Shown here: positions 1 through 7,200 of the stretch, in pieces | Position numbering within the stretch: position 1 is the first letter of the stretch | Layout of the letters: each line of letters opens with the position of its first letter | Source: CAYGZL01 sp964354345 | Lineage (GTDB): Bacteria > Chloroflexota > Anaerolineae > Anaerolineales > UBA4823 | Direction: 5' to 3' | DNA length: 20,140 nucleotides | Assembly: GCA_964354345.1 (NCBI GenBank) | Contig: CAYGZL010000065.1 | Coordinates: 1-20,140 of the forward strand | Position numbers and translations under genes: made by a program | The notes under the pieces: generated by a model | Databases searched by the model: none | Seen by the model: the letters and a program-made list of their open reading frames with translations, nothing else | What the model was told of the DNA's origin: nothing

Positions 1-102
1 GTTTCGATGCTTTGTCAGACTTGTTCCGACGTGCCCGGTTACCCAGGCCCGCCTAGTCCCAGGCTACCCGACCGAACAGGTAATTGTCAGGACATACTCC
101 TT
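1..102. other. Non-coding edge segment downstream of the NACHT-FGE gene, apparently structured
   Basis: I see no credible gene here; the plus-strand open frame from base 7 is antisense to the NACHT-FGE gene. The segment is GC-rich and rich in pairing arms: bases 20-26 pair with 74-80 (one G-T wobble), GCCT (51-54) pairs with AGGC (61-64), and CCCAGGC occurs twice (42-48 and 58-64). If a DGR is present, its accessory gene, template repeat and reverse transcriptase would follow to the left of this segment. Confidence 0.4.
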
Positions 103-111
103 TCAGTATGT
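92..111. repeat. Inverted repeat spanning the stop codon of the NACHT-FGE gene
   Basis: ACATACT (92-98) and AGTATGT (105-111) pair perfectly over 7 bp around a six-base loop; the TGA stop (103-105) sits in the loop and the edge of the stem. No run of T follows on the minus strand, so it is not a standard intrinsic terminator. It may act with the 119-134 hairpin as a second cruciform near the DGR target. Confidence 0.5.
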
Positions 112-3100
112 GAGATTAGTGACCTTCAGGTCACGCTCAGAGTCGCCAGAGTCCAGCGGCAACAGGGGGACAACCGCCACCCGAAAACCCCCACTGTCGA
201 TCCTGTAGTCCGGATTGTCCCCGTAGCGACAAGCACAGCCGGCGTAACGACGACTAAGGTAGAAGGCGCCGCCCCGCAACACACGGGAGACATCAGACTC
301 TACAGCCAGATATTCACGTCGGGCGCGCGGCTTTGATTTACCCGGATAAGGATACTTCCCCCATAGGCTGCGCGTCCATTCCCAGATATTCCCACTCAGA
401 TCCTGCACGCCATACGGGCTGGCGCCGCCCGGAAAGCAACCCACCGTGCTGGTAGCGCCAATGTCTGTCTCGGCGATATTGGCTTTATCCGCATCGAACC
501 CATCGCCCCACGGATAAATGCGAGCTTTTTGACCTGGAAGGAGAGACCCGCGCGCCGCCTTTTCCCATTCGGCCTCGCTGGGCAGGAGCACCGCCAATTT
601 CCCCTCGGCTAATCCCACCCAAAATTCCTGTTCAGGAGCGGATAGCACGGGCCTGCTTTCCAATACTTCAGACGCCCGCTGCCTCAGCTTCTCCGCCAAC
701 CAGCGGCAATACGCCAGCGCTTCGTACCAGGACACCCCTACCACCGGGTGGTTGGACAGGTTGAAAGGCTCGCGGTAAGAGACTGGCGCTTTACGCCACT
801 CGCCATCCCAACGACCCTTGAATTCGCCGGCGGCGCGCCAGTACCCCGCCTCTTCCGCTTCGCTCCAGTAACGCGCCTCCTGGTAGCCGCCCGCCTGTAC
901 AAAAGCCGCAAACTGCGCCTGGGTGACTGGATAGCGCCCGATCCAGTAATCGGGCAGACTCACCTCGTGCTGCTTTTGCTCATCCTCATCTGCCAGATCG
1001 TCCTCTTCTGGTTTACTGCCCATGAGAAATTTTCCGGCCGGGATTCTAACCAAGCCCAGCAGCGCTTCCTTCGGCAGGTGCCAGGCCTGTGGATCGAAGC
1101 GCAGGTCGCCCAGAAGCGCCAGGTTATTCCCGGCTCGAGCGCGCTCACGCGCCGGCAACAGGCCGGTATTCAAGATGTAGACCAGCCAGTTGCACACCCG
1201 CTCTCGCATGCGCCGCGTGCGCTCGCTCCACACGTTCAGATTGGCCGTCTCGACGATTGCCTCGGCCGCCAGGTGTGCGCCCCAGACCGCGCGGCAGGCG
1301 ATGTCTGAGCGGTCGCCATAAGAGGAAGCCGGCTCGGCGACCGATAATGATACAGAGGCAGGCGCCTCTGTCCCTTCAGCCGTTGGCGGTGGGTCATCGG
1401 AGCACAAGGCGTCCACCAGATCCCACAAAGCACGAGCCAGTCCCCGGCTGGCTTTGGCCACTGCCAACAGCGCCACCTCCCGCCAGCGGTTAAAATCAGC
1501 GCACACCAGGCTGGCAAGCTTCTCTGGAAAATCCTCGTCTGTCAGGTAGCAGGCCGCCAGGTACTCCTGGAAGGTGCGGTGCGGAAAGCTGTAGACTCCG
1601 GGAGCGCGCGGCAACAGCAGACCGGCACGCTGGCTGAGATACTCAATCAGGCGCTGGCGGCGCACCTGTGGATTCTGGCTCAGGCGCAGCAAGCCATCCA
1701 GCAGTTCTTTTTCCGGGATATCGGCGGTCCCCTCTCGCCCCGCCTGAGCAGCATGGGCGCGGTAGGCCAACTCATTTAACAAAGCGAGCACCTGTCTCTT
1801 ATCAACCAACAGCCATTCTGCCAGGCTGGGCTGGATCAACTGCAATTGTCCCTGTTCGTTGTAAATATTCTTCTGATTTTGCCACCATTCCATCAGTAAA
1901 TAAACCGACTGCTCATATAATTCCTCGCGCCTTTGAGGTAAGTCACCGCCTCGCCAGTAGTGCAGGCTGGCCATCAGAGTCAGCAGCAGAGGGCGCTCGG
2001 CTAAAGCGAACAGATGGTAGTCGCTGAAGATTGCCCGTTTCAGCAACGCAGCCCGACCCTCTGGATCGGCGAACTTACGCATCTGGGCCACATGGGCATA
2101 CCATTTCTCGATAAACCAGTTAATCTGACCGCGGCTGAACGGCGCCAGGACGGTTTCGGCAAAACCCGCCAGCTTCCAATCCTGCTCCTGGTAGGCATAG
2201 GTCCGGCTGGTCACCAGAATACGCGCCCTGGGAAAACGCGCCGCGAAATCGTCAACCACCTGCTTGATCTGTCCCCGGCGTTGATCAGCCTCCGGCACCT
2301 CATCCAGACCATCGACCAGCAACAAACCACCTTCTTCATCAAAATGACGGCGTAGCTCAGCACATGTTTCTCCTGGCAGCTTCGCCAGCTTAGCCGTCAG
2401 GAAGTTCCACAAGTGATCCACGTTAGCCGGCGTTCCAGGAGGAGGCAGGCTGCCCACTGCGAAGTCACGCAGCGTCACTTTGATGGGCAACAATGCCCCG
2501 TGCGACCAGGGCTGGGGTGCAATCTTTTCTTCTCCAGACGATGAGCCTTCGTCTTGCGGCAGAGGCGCGGTCAGCAAAGCCAGGTTGGCCTCGGCCTTGC
2601 CCAGCGCCTCGCCCGCCAGGCACAAGGCCACAAAATCAACAAAAGTGCTCTTGCCGCTGCCCGGCTCACCCAGCATCACCAGGCGTGCCTGGCGGTCCAA
2701 TACCTCTAAGGCTGATTGGCGACGCGGCGCGCCTCTCGGCTGCCGGTCACTTTCATCTTCATGTTCTTTAACGGATAATCCGTCGCGGGTCTGCTCTTCA
2801 GGGGTGAGGGTGAGCAACCCTGTATAGACCGAGGCCAGTTTCAAGCTCGCTTTGATATCACTGGCGGCCTGGGGGTCCACTCCCCCCAGGGAAATCCAGG
2901 ACGTGTTGTCATAGACCGATTGTAGATAAGCGCTTCGCCAGTCGTCGCTCCTGGCGGATGGGTGGGTGATATTCGGGAAGGTAAATACGCTGTGCCGCCA
3001 GGCCCAAAAATCCGGCGCGCCGCGCGCCAGGTCGGTGATGGCCTCATCTGGCAGCCACAGCACCAGCGGATGAGGCACCCGTTTGGGGAAGAGATCGCGC

Positions 3101-3441
3101 GCCTGGTTCAGATGCGAGAGCAGCGGTGAGTTTGACAGCCCAGGCGGGAAGGAACGTTCCAGACCGCTGACCATAATACACAGGCTCGGGGCAGGGGGTT
3201 GGTTCTGCAATGCGGTGCGGATTGTCCCTAACAGATCATGTACCGGGGCGGTAAACTCAAGCAAGATCGGGATGACTCGCTGTTGTTTGAGCTTGTGCTC
3301 CAGGCGCCTGATTGCCTCCTGGCGTGTCTCAGGCGTATCCGCCTGAGCAATGAACAGGTTGAAGGATCCCTGGCCAATCATCACCAGGCGTTCCAGGCTG
3401 TCGATCTCCTCTACGAAGGGCTCACGCGGTTGGTCGTTCAC
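103..3441 (-). CDS. STAND-type NACHT NTPase with C-terminal FGE/SUMF1 domain (probable DGR target protein)
   Basis: A protein of 1112 aa. Residues 1-215 form a conserved N-terminal region without an obvious P-loop, of the kind that carries a WLPDEAITDLARGAPDFW-like segment (129-146) in chloroflexal and cyanobacterial signalling ATPases. A NACHT NTPase follows, with Walker A GEPGSGKS (258-265) and Walker B LLLVDGLDE (373-381), and then a helical stretch to about residue 790. Residues 797-1095 are an FGE-sulfatase (formylglycine-generating-enzyme fold, C-type-lectin-like) domain, with IPAGKFLMGS at its start, PSEAEWEKAARG, LSGNIWEW and RVLRGG...GFRV. In such fusions the FGE domain is normally a ligand-binding module rather than an enzyme, and NACHT oligomerises on sensing; that role is inferred here. 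The start is GTG at 3441: it has a GGAGGAGG ribosome site and overlaps the upstream ATPase stop by 20 bp, which implies translational coupling. The frame stays open further upstream only as a shadow of that ATPase gene. The C-terminal 35 codons look like a DGR variable region. Confidence 0.9.
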   Translation of the reverse strand: MNDQPREPFVEEIDSLERLVMIGQGSFNLFIAQADTPETRQEAIRRLEHKLKQQRVIPILLEFTAPVHDLLGTIRTALQNQPPAPSLCIMVSGLERSFPPGLSNSPLLSHLNQARDLFPKRVPHPLVLWLPDEAITDLARGAPDFWAWRHSVFTFPNITHPSARSDDWRSAYLQSVYDNTSWISLGGVDPQAASDIKASLKLASVYTGLLTLTPEEQTRDGLSVKEHEDESDRQPRGAPRRQSALEVLDRQARLVMLGEPGSGKSTFVDFVALCLAGEALGKAEANLALLTAPLPQDEGSSSGEEKIAPQPWSHGALLPIKVTLRDFAVGSLPPPGTPANVDHLWNFLTAKLAKLPGETCAELRRHFDEEGGLLLVDGLDEVPEADQRRGQIKQVVDDFAARFPRARILVTSRTYAYQEQDWKLAGFAETVLAPFSRGQINWFIEKWYAHVAQMRKFADPEGRAALLKRAIFSDYHLFALAERPLLLTLMASLHYWRGGDLPQRREELYEQSVYLLMEWWQNQKNIYNEQGQLQLIQPSLAEWLLVDKRQVLALLNELAYRAHAAQAGREGTADIPEKELLDGLLRLSQNPQVRRQRLIEYLSQRAGLLLPRAPGVYSFPHRTFQEYLAACYLTDEDFPEKLASLVCADFNRWREVALLAVAKASRGLARALWDLVDALCSDDPPPTAEGTEAPASVSLSVAEPASSYGDRSDIACRAVWGAHLAAEAIVETANLNVWSERTRRMRERVCNWLVYILNTGLLPARERARAGNNLALLGDLRFDPQAWHLPKEALLGLVRIPAGKFLMGSKPEEDDLADEDEQKQHEVSLPDYWIGRYPVTQAQFAAFVQAGGYQEARYWSEAEEAGYWRAAGEFKGRWDGEWRKAPVSYREPFNLSNHPVVGVSWYEALAYCRWLAEKLRQRASEVLESRPVLSAPEQEFWVGLAEGKLAVLLPSEAEWEKAARGSLLPGQKARIYPWGDGFDADKANIAETDIGATSTVGCFPGGASPYGVQDLSGNIWEWTRSLWGKYPYPGKSKPRARREYLAVESDVSRVLRGGAFYLSRRYAGCACRYGDNPDYRIDSGGFRVAVVPLLPLDSGDSERDLKVTNLTY
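119..134. repeat. Inverted repeat (hairpin) just downstream of the candidate VR
   Basis: GTGACC (119-124) and GGTCAC (129-134) form a perfect 6-bp stem with loop TTCA on the plus strand (TGAA on the coding strand); the outer loop bases could add a seventh pair. It lies inside the last codons of the NACHT-FGE gene, about 25 bp past the adenine-poor segment. DGR target sites often carry a short-stem, four-base-loop DNA hairpin just after the VR, which makes the position notable. Confidence 0.6.
160..285 (-). other. Candidate DGR variable region (VR) at the 3' end of the NACHT-FGE gene
   Basis: Codons for the constant frame RVLRGG (residues 1053-1058) and GFRVAVV enclose a stretch, about 187-264, whose residues are FYLSRRYAGCACRYG and then DNPDYRIDSG. 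Known DGR-diversified FGE domains carry Asn-rich template codons (AAC, AAT) at the matching places. Here the codons are TAC, GAC, ATC, AGT, TGT, AGG and GGG, which are what adenine-specific substitution of AAC/AAT/AGG would give, while codons without adenine in the expected template (CGC, CCG, GCT, TTT) are conserved. The 160-186 part is GC-rich and adenine-poor on the coding strand, as expected of an initiation-of-mutagenic-homing (IMH) segment. No template repeat or reverse transcriptase is in the window, so the call rests on codon pattern and domain type alone. Confidence 0.68.
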
Positions 3442-4822
3442 GTTGCCTGCGCTCCTCCTCCAGCGCCTCCTGGAACTTGGGCAGCCACAGCACCGCTGGA
3501 TGGACATCCTGCCAGGGCGGCGGTCCGTTATAGTATTCCAGCACACTGGTGTTGAACAACATCGAGCGGTGGGGAGCGTCATTCGCAATGCGCTTGTTCA
3601 AATGCACCCGCGCCAGGTAGGGGTAATGATTTTCGGAGATCGCCCGGCTGAAATCCGTAATCAGCGAAGCTGCAGCGCGCCGGGCGTCCTCGATTTTTAT
3701 CAACCTGGATCGGCGGTTCAGCGCATACTTGCTGGCATTATGGACCAGGTACATCAAATCACGTGGGTGGCCGCCGCACATCTCGCACAGATAATCCACT
3801 GCTGGCGGTTCAAACACCTTATCCAGCGCAATTCGTCGCGCCAGGATCTGATTCAACTTATCCAATCCGCCAAAACTAGTTCCACCCTGCCGTGTTCGGC
3901 TTTTAATCATCGGTAGCACGACATGGGAGGAATAGTAATTATTCAGATGGGTGGCGCGTTCAGAATACAGCAAAGAGATCGGCACGGTATAGATGATGTG
4001 GGCGGAAAGGCTGCATAGTTGATCGCCATGGTCCAGGTAAAGGGCATTCAAATCCGTTCCGCCCAAACCGCTTTCGATCGGCCGGATGCGATCCAGATTA
4101 TCGAGCAGAATGACTAATGGCTGCTCTAACCGCTCGCGAGCGGCGCGCAGCAGGCTGTTGACTCGTTCGATCAATTGTGAAATACGCCCGTCCAGGTATT
4201 GCCGGATGGAATATTTGACCTGGTCGCCAGTTTTGACCTGGCCAGTCAGGCGGGTTAAAAAACGCACCAGAAACGGCAATCCTGGTGGTGTCTGCAGACC
4301 AACACCCGCCTCCACCTTGAGGATATGCTCTACTTCGTCCCATTTATCGTAGGATTTCACCACCTCAGCAAACCAGACCGTTACATCAAAAAGCAATTTC
4401 TCATCCAGGCTCAGGCCACGCTGTTCCATTTCCCGGGTCGTTTGCCGGGCGATGGACAGCAGGATATCCGTATATCTCACATCCGTATCCAGAGCCATGT
4501 CTTCATCGCCCTCGAAATAAAAGACGGCAAAATCGTTCTTCTCCAGGCGGCTTTTTAAGCGGTACAACTCGGTTGACTTGCCACAGCCACGGTGCCCGGT
4601 GAAAAGCTGGTAGCTATAAGCCAGCTCGGCTGGAGGAGCTGCAGCCTGACGACCTGGCAATCGCTCTTTTGTCTTAATCGTAGTGTAGAGTGAAGCTACC
4701 GCATCCTCATCCCCCCTCACATCATCGCAATCAACATAATAACGTTGATCCGCCTGTGTTAAGGGACGAGGTTCAGTCGCCCGTAAAACATCCTCGAGAG
4801 TACGTGCAAGCTTATAAGCCAT
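3422..4822 (-). CDS. P-loop (STAND/AAA-like) ATPase, partner of the NACHT-FGE protein
   Basis: This 466-aa soluble protein has Walker A GHRGCGKST (76-84) and Walker B PLVILLDNLDR (235-245). A GGHPRDLMYLV segment near residue 365 resembles the winged-helix-proximal region of STAND/Orc-like ATPases. No membrane segments or signal peptide are visible. The ATG at 4822 has an ideal AGGAGG eight bases upstream. The gene is first in a two-gene unit: its 3' end overlaps the GTG of the NACHT-FGE gene, so the products are probably made in fixed ratio and act together. Both carry P-loops, suggesting a regulatory ATPase plus a sensor/effector ATPase. The substrate is unknown, and I do not recognise a named family beyond the P-loop class. 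Confidence 0.85.
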   Translation of the reverse strand: MAYKLARTLEDVLRATEPRPLTQADQRYYVDCDDVRGDEDAVASLYTTIKTKERLPGRQAAAPPAELAYSYQLFTGHRGCGKSTELYRLKSRLEKNDFAVFYFEGDEDMALDTDVRYTDILLSIARQTTREMEQRGLSLDEKLLFDVTVWFAEVVKSYDKWDEVEHILKVEAGVGLQTPPGLPFLVRFLTRLTGQVKTGDQVKYSIRQYLDGRISQLIERVNSLLRAARERLEQPLVILLDNLDRIRPIESGLGGTDLNALYLDHGDQLCSLSAHIIYTVPISLLYSERATHLNNYYSSHVVLPMIKSRTRQGGTSFGGLDKLNQILARRIALDKVFEPPAVDYLCEMCGGHPRDLMYLVHNASKYALNRRSRLIKIEDARRAAASLITDFSRAISENHYPYLARVHLNKRIANDAPHRSMLFNTSVLEYYNGPPPWQDVHPAVLWLPKFQEALEEERRQRERPTA

Positions 4823-4842
4823 CGGGGTTTCCTCCTGCTCGA

Positions 4843-4848
4843 ATTATA
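4843..4848 (-). promoter_or_regulatory. -10 element (TATAAT) for the ATPase/NACHT-FGE operon
   Basis: Reading the minus strand, a perfect TATAAT lies about 20 bases before the ATG at 4822, giving a very short leader. No good -35 box is visible; the best hexamer at 17-18 bp spacing (TCGACG/TTCGAC) overlaps the inverted repeat at 4864-4885. Confidence 0.45.
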
Positions 4849-4863
4849 TTACCATCGAATGCC

Positions 4864-4885
4864 GCCGTCGAATAAATTCGACGGC
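4864..4885. repeat. Perfect 10-bp inverted repeat between the GNAT gene and the ATPase gene
   Basis: GCCGTCGAAT (4864-4873) and ATTCGACGGC (4876-4885) are exact reverse complements separated by two bases; as a hairpin, nine pairs with a TAAA loop. The outer arm touches the GNAT stop codon. The minus-strand sequence after it has no T run, so termination would be inefficient. It could also be a protein-binding site upstream of the TATAAT at 4843-4848. Confidence 0.5.
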
Positions 4886-5862
4886 TATTGCAACCTCTTC
4901 ACCATCCACATCAATGTCTGGTGTTCCACAAAACCTGCCTGGTGGATCGCCCCGGCTGATTGGCGCGCCGGGTAATCAAGCGCCAGCAGGCGGTGAGTAG
5001 GCGCCTGCTGCCGGGCGAAGAGCAGCAAGTGAGTGATCGCCAGCTCATCGCTATCGGGCGGCGCGGCCAGCCACAAAGTGTTAGCCGCACTGGCGCTGGA
5101 CAGCCAGGCAACGAGCGCCAACGCCTGCGTCCCGCGCTGGACAACCCACTGCTGCACATAGAGGTCGTTAAAACCCCGATATAGACTACCCCATAATCCC
5201 GGACGCAACGCGTCAATCTTCAGCGACAGATGCCAGGTCAGCTCGGCCGGGTAATTCTGGCTCAACCAGGCCTGCTGAGCAGGCCAATGCCGGGCGCGTC
5301 GCGGACCGAATATTAAGTCGTCCGGTGGTGGGTTGCGGAGATAATCATTCTGGCTATGCCAGGTCGTGCGGCGGGCGCGCTCGAGAAACCCCAACGATAG
5401 ATACAGGCTGATCGCGGCTTCATTTTCCTCCCGCACCTGCAGCCAGACCTGCGGCGCGGCGCGTTGCCGGCTATGCTCGATTGCCTTAGCCGTCAGTGCC
5501 CGCCCGATGCCGCGCCGGCGATAATCAGGATGCACCGCCACATTGGCAATCATGTAGCAACGCCGACCGTGCAAAGAATAAGGGATCAAGCTCAAGTTGC
5601 CGGCGAGGCGACCATCTTCTTCCCATACATAACCTTCCATCGGCACACCCGCCCAGCCCGCCGAGAGCCCTGTCCAACGGAGCAAGACCGGATCCCTGGC
5701 AGCCTGGCGCATACGCTGCAAATATTGCTGGCCATCCTGATCCAGTGTCTGGGCAAAGCATAGCTCGATCAAATCAGCCGCTGGCGCCAGATCGCGGCCT
5801 GGATCGAAAGGACGCAGATTGGAAAGTTGGGAGGTAGAAGCACGTCGCACGATTGAAACCAT
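4885..5862 (-). CDS. GNAT-family N-acetyltransferase (two-domain)
   Basis: A 325-aa cytoplasmic protein. The N-terminal GNAT domain (about 15-165) has the acetyl-CoA pyrophosphate-binding motif A, VAVHPDYRRRGIGRAL (108-123), preceded by a central beta strand, and the motif-B segment with NEAAISLYLSLGF. The C-terminal half (about 180-325) looks like a degenerate second GNAT fold (IHQAGFVEHQTLMWMVKRLQ at the end). The family moves an acetyl group from acetyl-CoA to an amine; the substrate cannot be read from sequence. The start is ATG at 5862, with a weak ribosome site (AAAGGGC). TACAAT about 25 bases upstream of the ATG is a possible -10. Transcribed away from nurA. Confidence 0.88.
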   Translation of the reverse strand: MVSIVRRASTSQLSNLRPFDPGRDLAPAADLIELCFAQTLDQDGQQYLQRMRQAARDPVLLRWTGLSAGWAGVPMEGYVWEEDGRLAGNLSLIPYSLHGRRCYMIANVAVHPDYRRRGIGRALTAKAIEHSRQRAAPQVWLQVREENEAAISLYLSLGFLERARRTTWHSQNDYLRNPPPDDLIFGPRRARHWPAQQAWLSQNYPAELTWHLSLKIDALRPGLWGSLYRGFNDLYVQQWVVQRGTQALALVAWLSSASAANTLWLAAPPDSDELAITHLLLFARQQAPTHRLLALDYPARQSAGAIHQAGFVEHQTLMWMVKRLQ

Positions 5863-5997
5863 ACAGACTTGCCCTTTGAGTGTTAAAATTGTACCGCAGA
5901 ATAGTCACTCTAACAGTGGACGACTGTGGCCTTTGCCCAGTGCGCTGTCTGGATTTTTTTTATAGACGAAACAAGCGTTTTATCATACAGGTTTCGC

Positions 5998-7200
5998 ATG
6001 GCGCTGGATTTTCAACAGGTACAACAGCAAGTCAAGCAATTCGGTGAGCAGGCCGCTTTGCGAGCCGGTGATCTACACAAGCTCAAGGAAGAGGCGCGGG
6101 CGTTGTTGCACGCCCATGCTCAGGATTGGGATCGCCTGCGCCATAAGGTAAACATTCTGGTGCGCCAACATGATCCAAACCTGCGCTGCGCCCGGCCAGT
6201 GGATGCGCAACTGGCCCCACCCGAACCACTCGACGCCCATTACCCCCTGCCAGCCCCCCCATCCAACGCCACGCTCCTGGCTGCCGATGGTTCCCAGATT
6301 ATGCCCGACCGCCATGCCGAGGTGTATTACGGCCTGGTCAACCTGGGTGTGATGCAGATGACCTATGGCTCGGCTGAGGCGCCGGAAACCACCCTCGAAA
6401 GCCAGCTCTTTTACGACGAGCAATTCCCTGGTCGCCACGGCGAGACACTCAACGACGCTACCCTGGCTTTGCGGCGCGACCTGGAAGAACGGCGCATCCT
6501 GTATCGCCTGGCTGTACAGGCTATCCCGCCAGTCATCACCCTCACCGACGGACCGATGGAACTGTGGGGTGCCAAGGAAGCCGAGGGCAGTGTCTCCTTC
6601 GAGGAAAGCCTGGATGAGTACCAGGAAATCCTGCTCCGACTGCGTGAGCTGAACGCGATCTCGGCTGGCTATGTGGATAAACCTGCCGCCAACCTGGTTG
6701 TGCGGTTGCTCGAGGTCGCTCGCCTGCCCGAGAGTGACTTCCCCAATATCCGCGAGTACCATCCTTACCATGGGCTAACTGACCTGGGGCTCTTTCGCGA
6801 ACTACTCGCCCCCGGGGAGCGCTCCGCGATCTTCGCCATCCAATCCCGCTCCGGCATGCACTACACCGGCGCACTGACGTTGCACTTCTTCTATCTCAAC
6901 GTTGGCCGACTTGAACATCCCTGGCTGGCGCGGGTTGAGACGCCGGCCTGGGTGATCGCCCAGCCCGCACTGCTGGATATCCTGCATACTACGTTGGTCA
7001 GCCAGTGCCGCTTACTCGGCGCCCGCCCCTACCCCTACCTGCTGCACCGCGCCCATGAGGCCGCGCTGGTTTCCCTACCCGAGAAAGAGCAGGTCACCCA
7101 GATGATCGTTCAGGAACTGCGCCGGCACGGGGTGGAAGTGGGAGAAATTTCTAATAAACAGTTCACAAAGAATTTACCTGGAAGGGCGAGGTATTACTAA
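5998..7200 (+). CDS. nurA: NurA-domain 5'-3' nuclease
   Basis: A 400-aa protein with the NurA fold. An N-terminal helical part (1-75) is followed by LLAADGS (93-99) with the first metal-binding Asp (D97), TLTDGPMELW (181-190) with the second Asp (D184), GYVDKP, and the C-terminal LHRAHEAALVS typical of the family. NurA works with the HerA hexamer as a nuclease in DNA end resection or, in some operons, defence. I chose ATG 5998 (AGG seven bases upstream) over the in-frame GTG at 5926, because the extra 24 residues are hydrophobic and unlike NurA N-termini. The gene heads an operon whose herA lies 3.2 kb downstream. Its last 20 codons are more AT-rich than the rest, continuous with the next two genes. 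Its TAA stop overlaps the next ATG (TAATG). Confidence 0.9.
   Translation: MALDFQQVQQQVKQFGEQAALRAGDLHKLKEEARALLHAHAQDWDRLRHKVNILVRQHDPNLRCARPVDAQLAPPEPLDAHYPLPAPPSNATLLAADGSQIMPDRHAEVYYGLVNLGVMQMTYGSAEAPETTLESQLFYDEQFPGRHGETLNDATLALRRDLEERRILYRLAVQAIPPVITLTDGPMELWGAKEAEGSVSFEESLDEYQEILLRLRELNAISAGYVDKPAANLVVRLLEVARLPESDFPNIREYHPYHGLTDLGLFRELLAPGERSAIFAIQSRSGMHYTGALTLHFFYLNVGRLEHPWLARVETPAWVIAQPALLDILHTTLVSQCRLLGARPYPYLLHRAHEAALVSLPEKEQVTQMIVQELRRHGVEVGEISNKQFTKNLPGRARYY

Noticed and set aside
7..336. Plus-strand open frame at the left edge
   Set aside because: Mostly antisense to the end of the NACHT-FGE gene, with no ribosome site or recognisable protein features.
748..1308. 186-aa plus-strand open frame antisense to the FGE domain
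   Set aside because: No recognisable domain, no ribosome site; the opposite strand has clear conserved FGE motifs.
3146..3155. GGAACGTTCC palindrome as another LexA-like site
   Set aside because: Lies inside the NACHT-FGE coding region and lacks the four-base spacer of GAAC-N4-GTTC.
3442..3588. Extension of the NACHT-FGE open frame upstream of GTG 3441
   Set aside because: These 49 codons lie wholly inside the ATPase coding region in another frame and give an Arg/Cys-rich low-quality peptide; the GTG has a good ribosome site.
5926..5997. In-frame GTG start for nurA 24 codons upstream
   Set aside because: The extra residues are hydrophobic, unlike NurA, and ATG 5998 has an AGG ribosome site at good spacing.
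6073..6771. 232-aa minus-strand open frame inside nurA
   Set aside because: Fully antisense to the conserved NurA catalytic region; a shadow of GC-rich codon bias.
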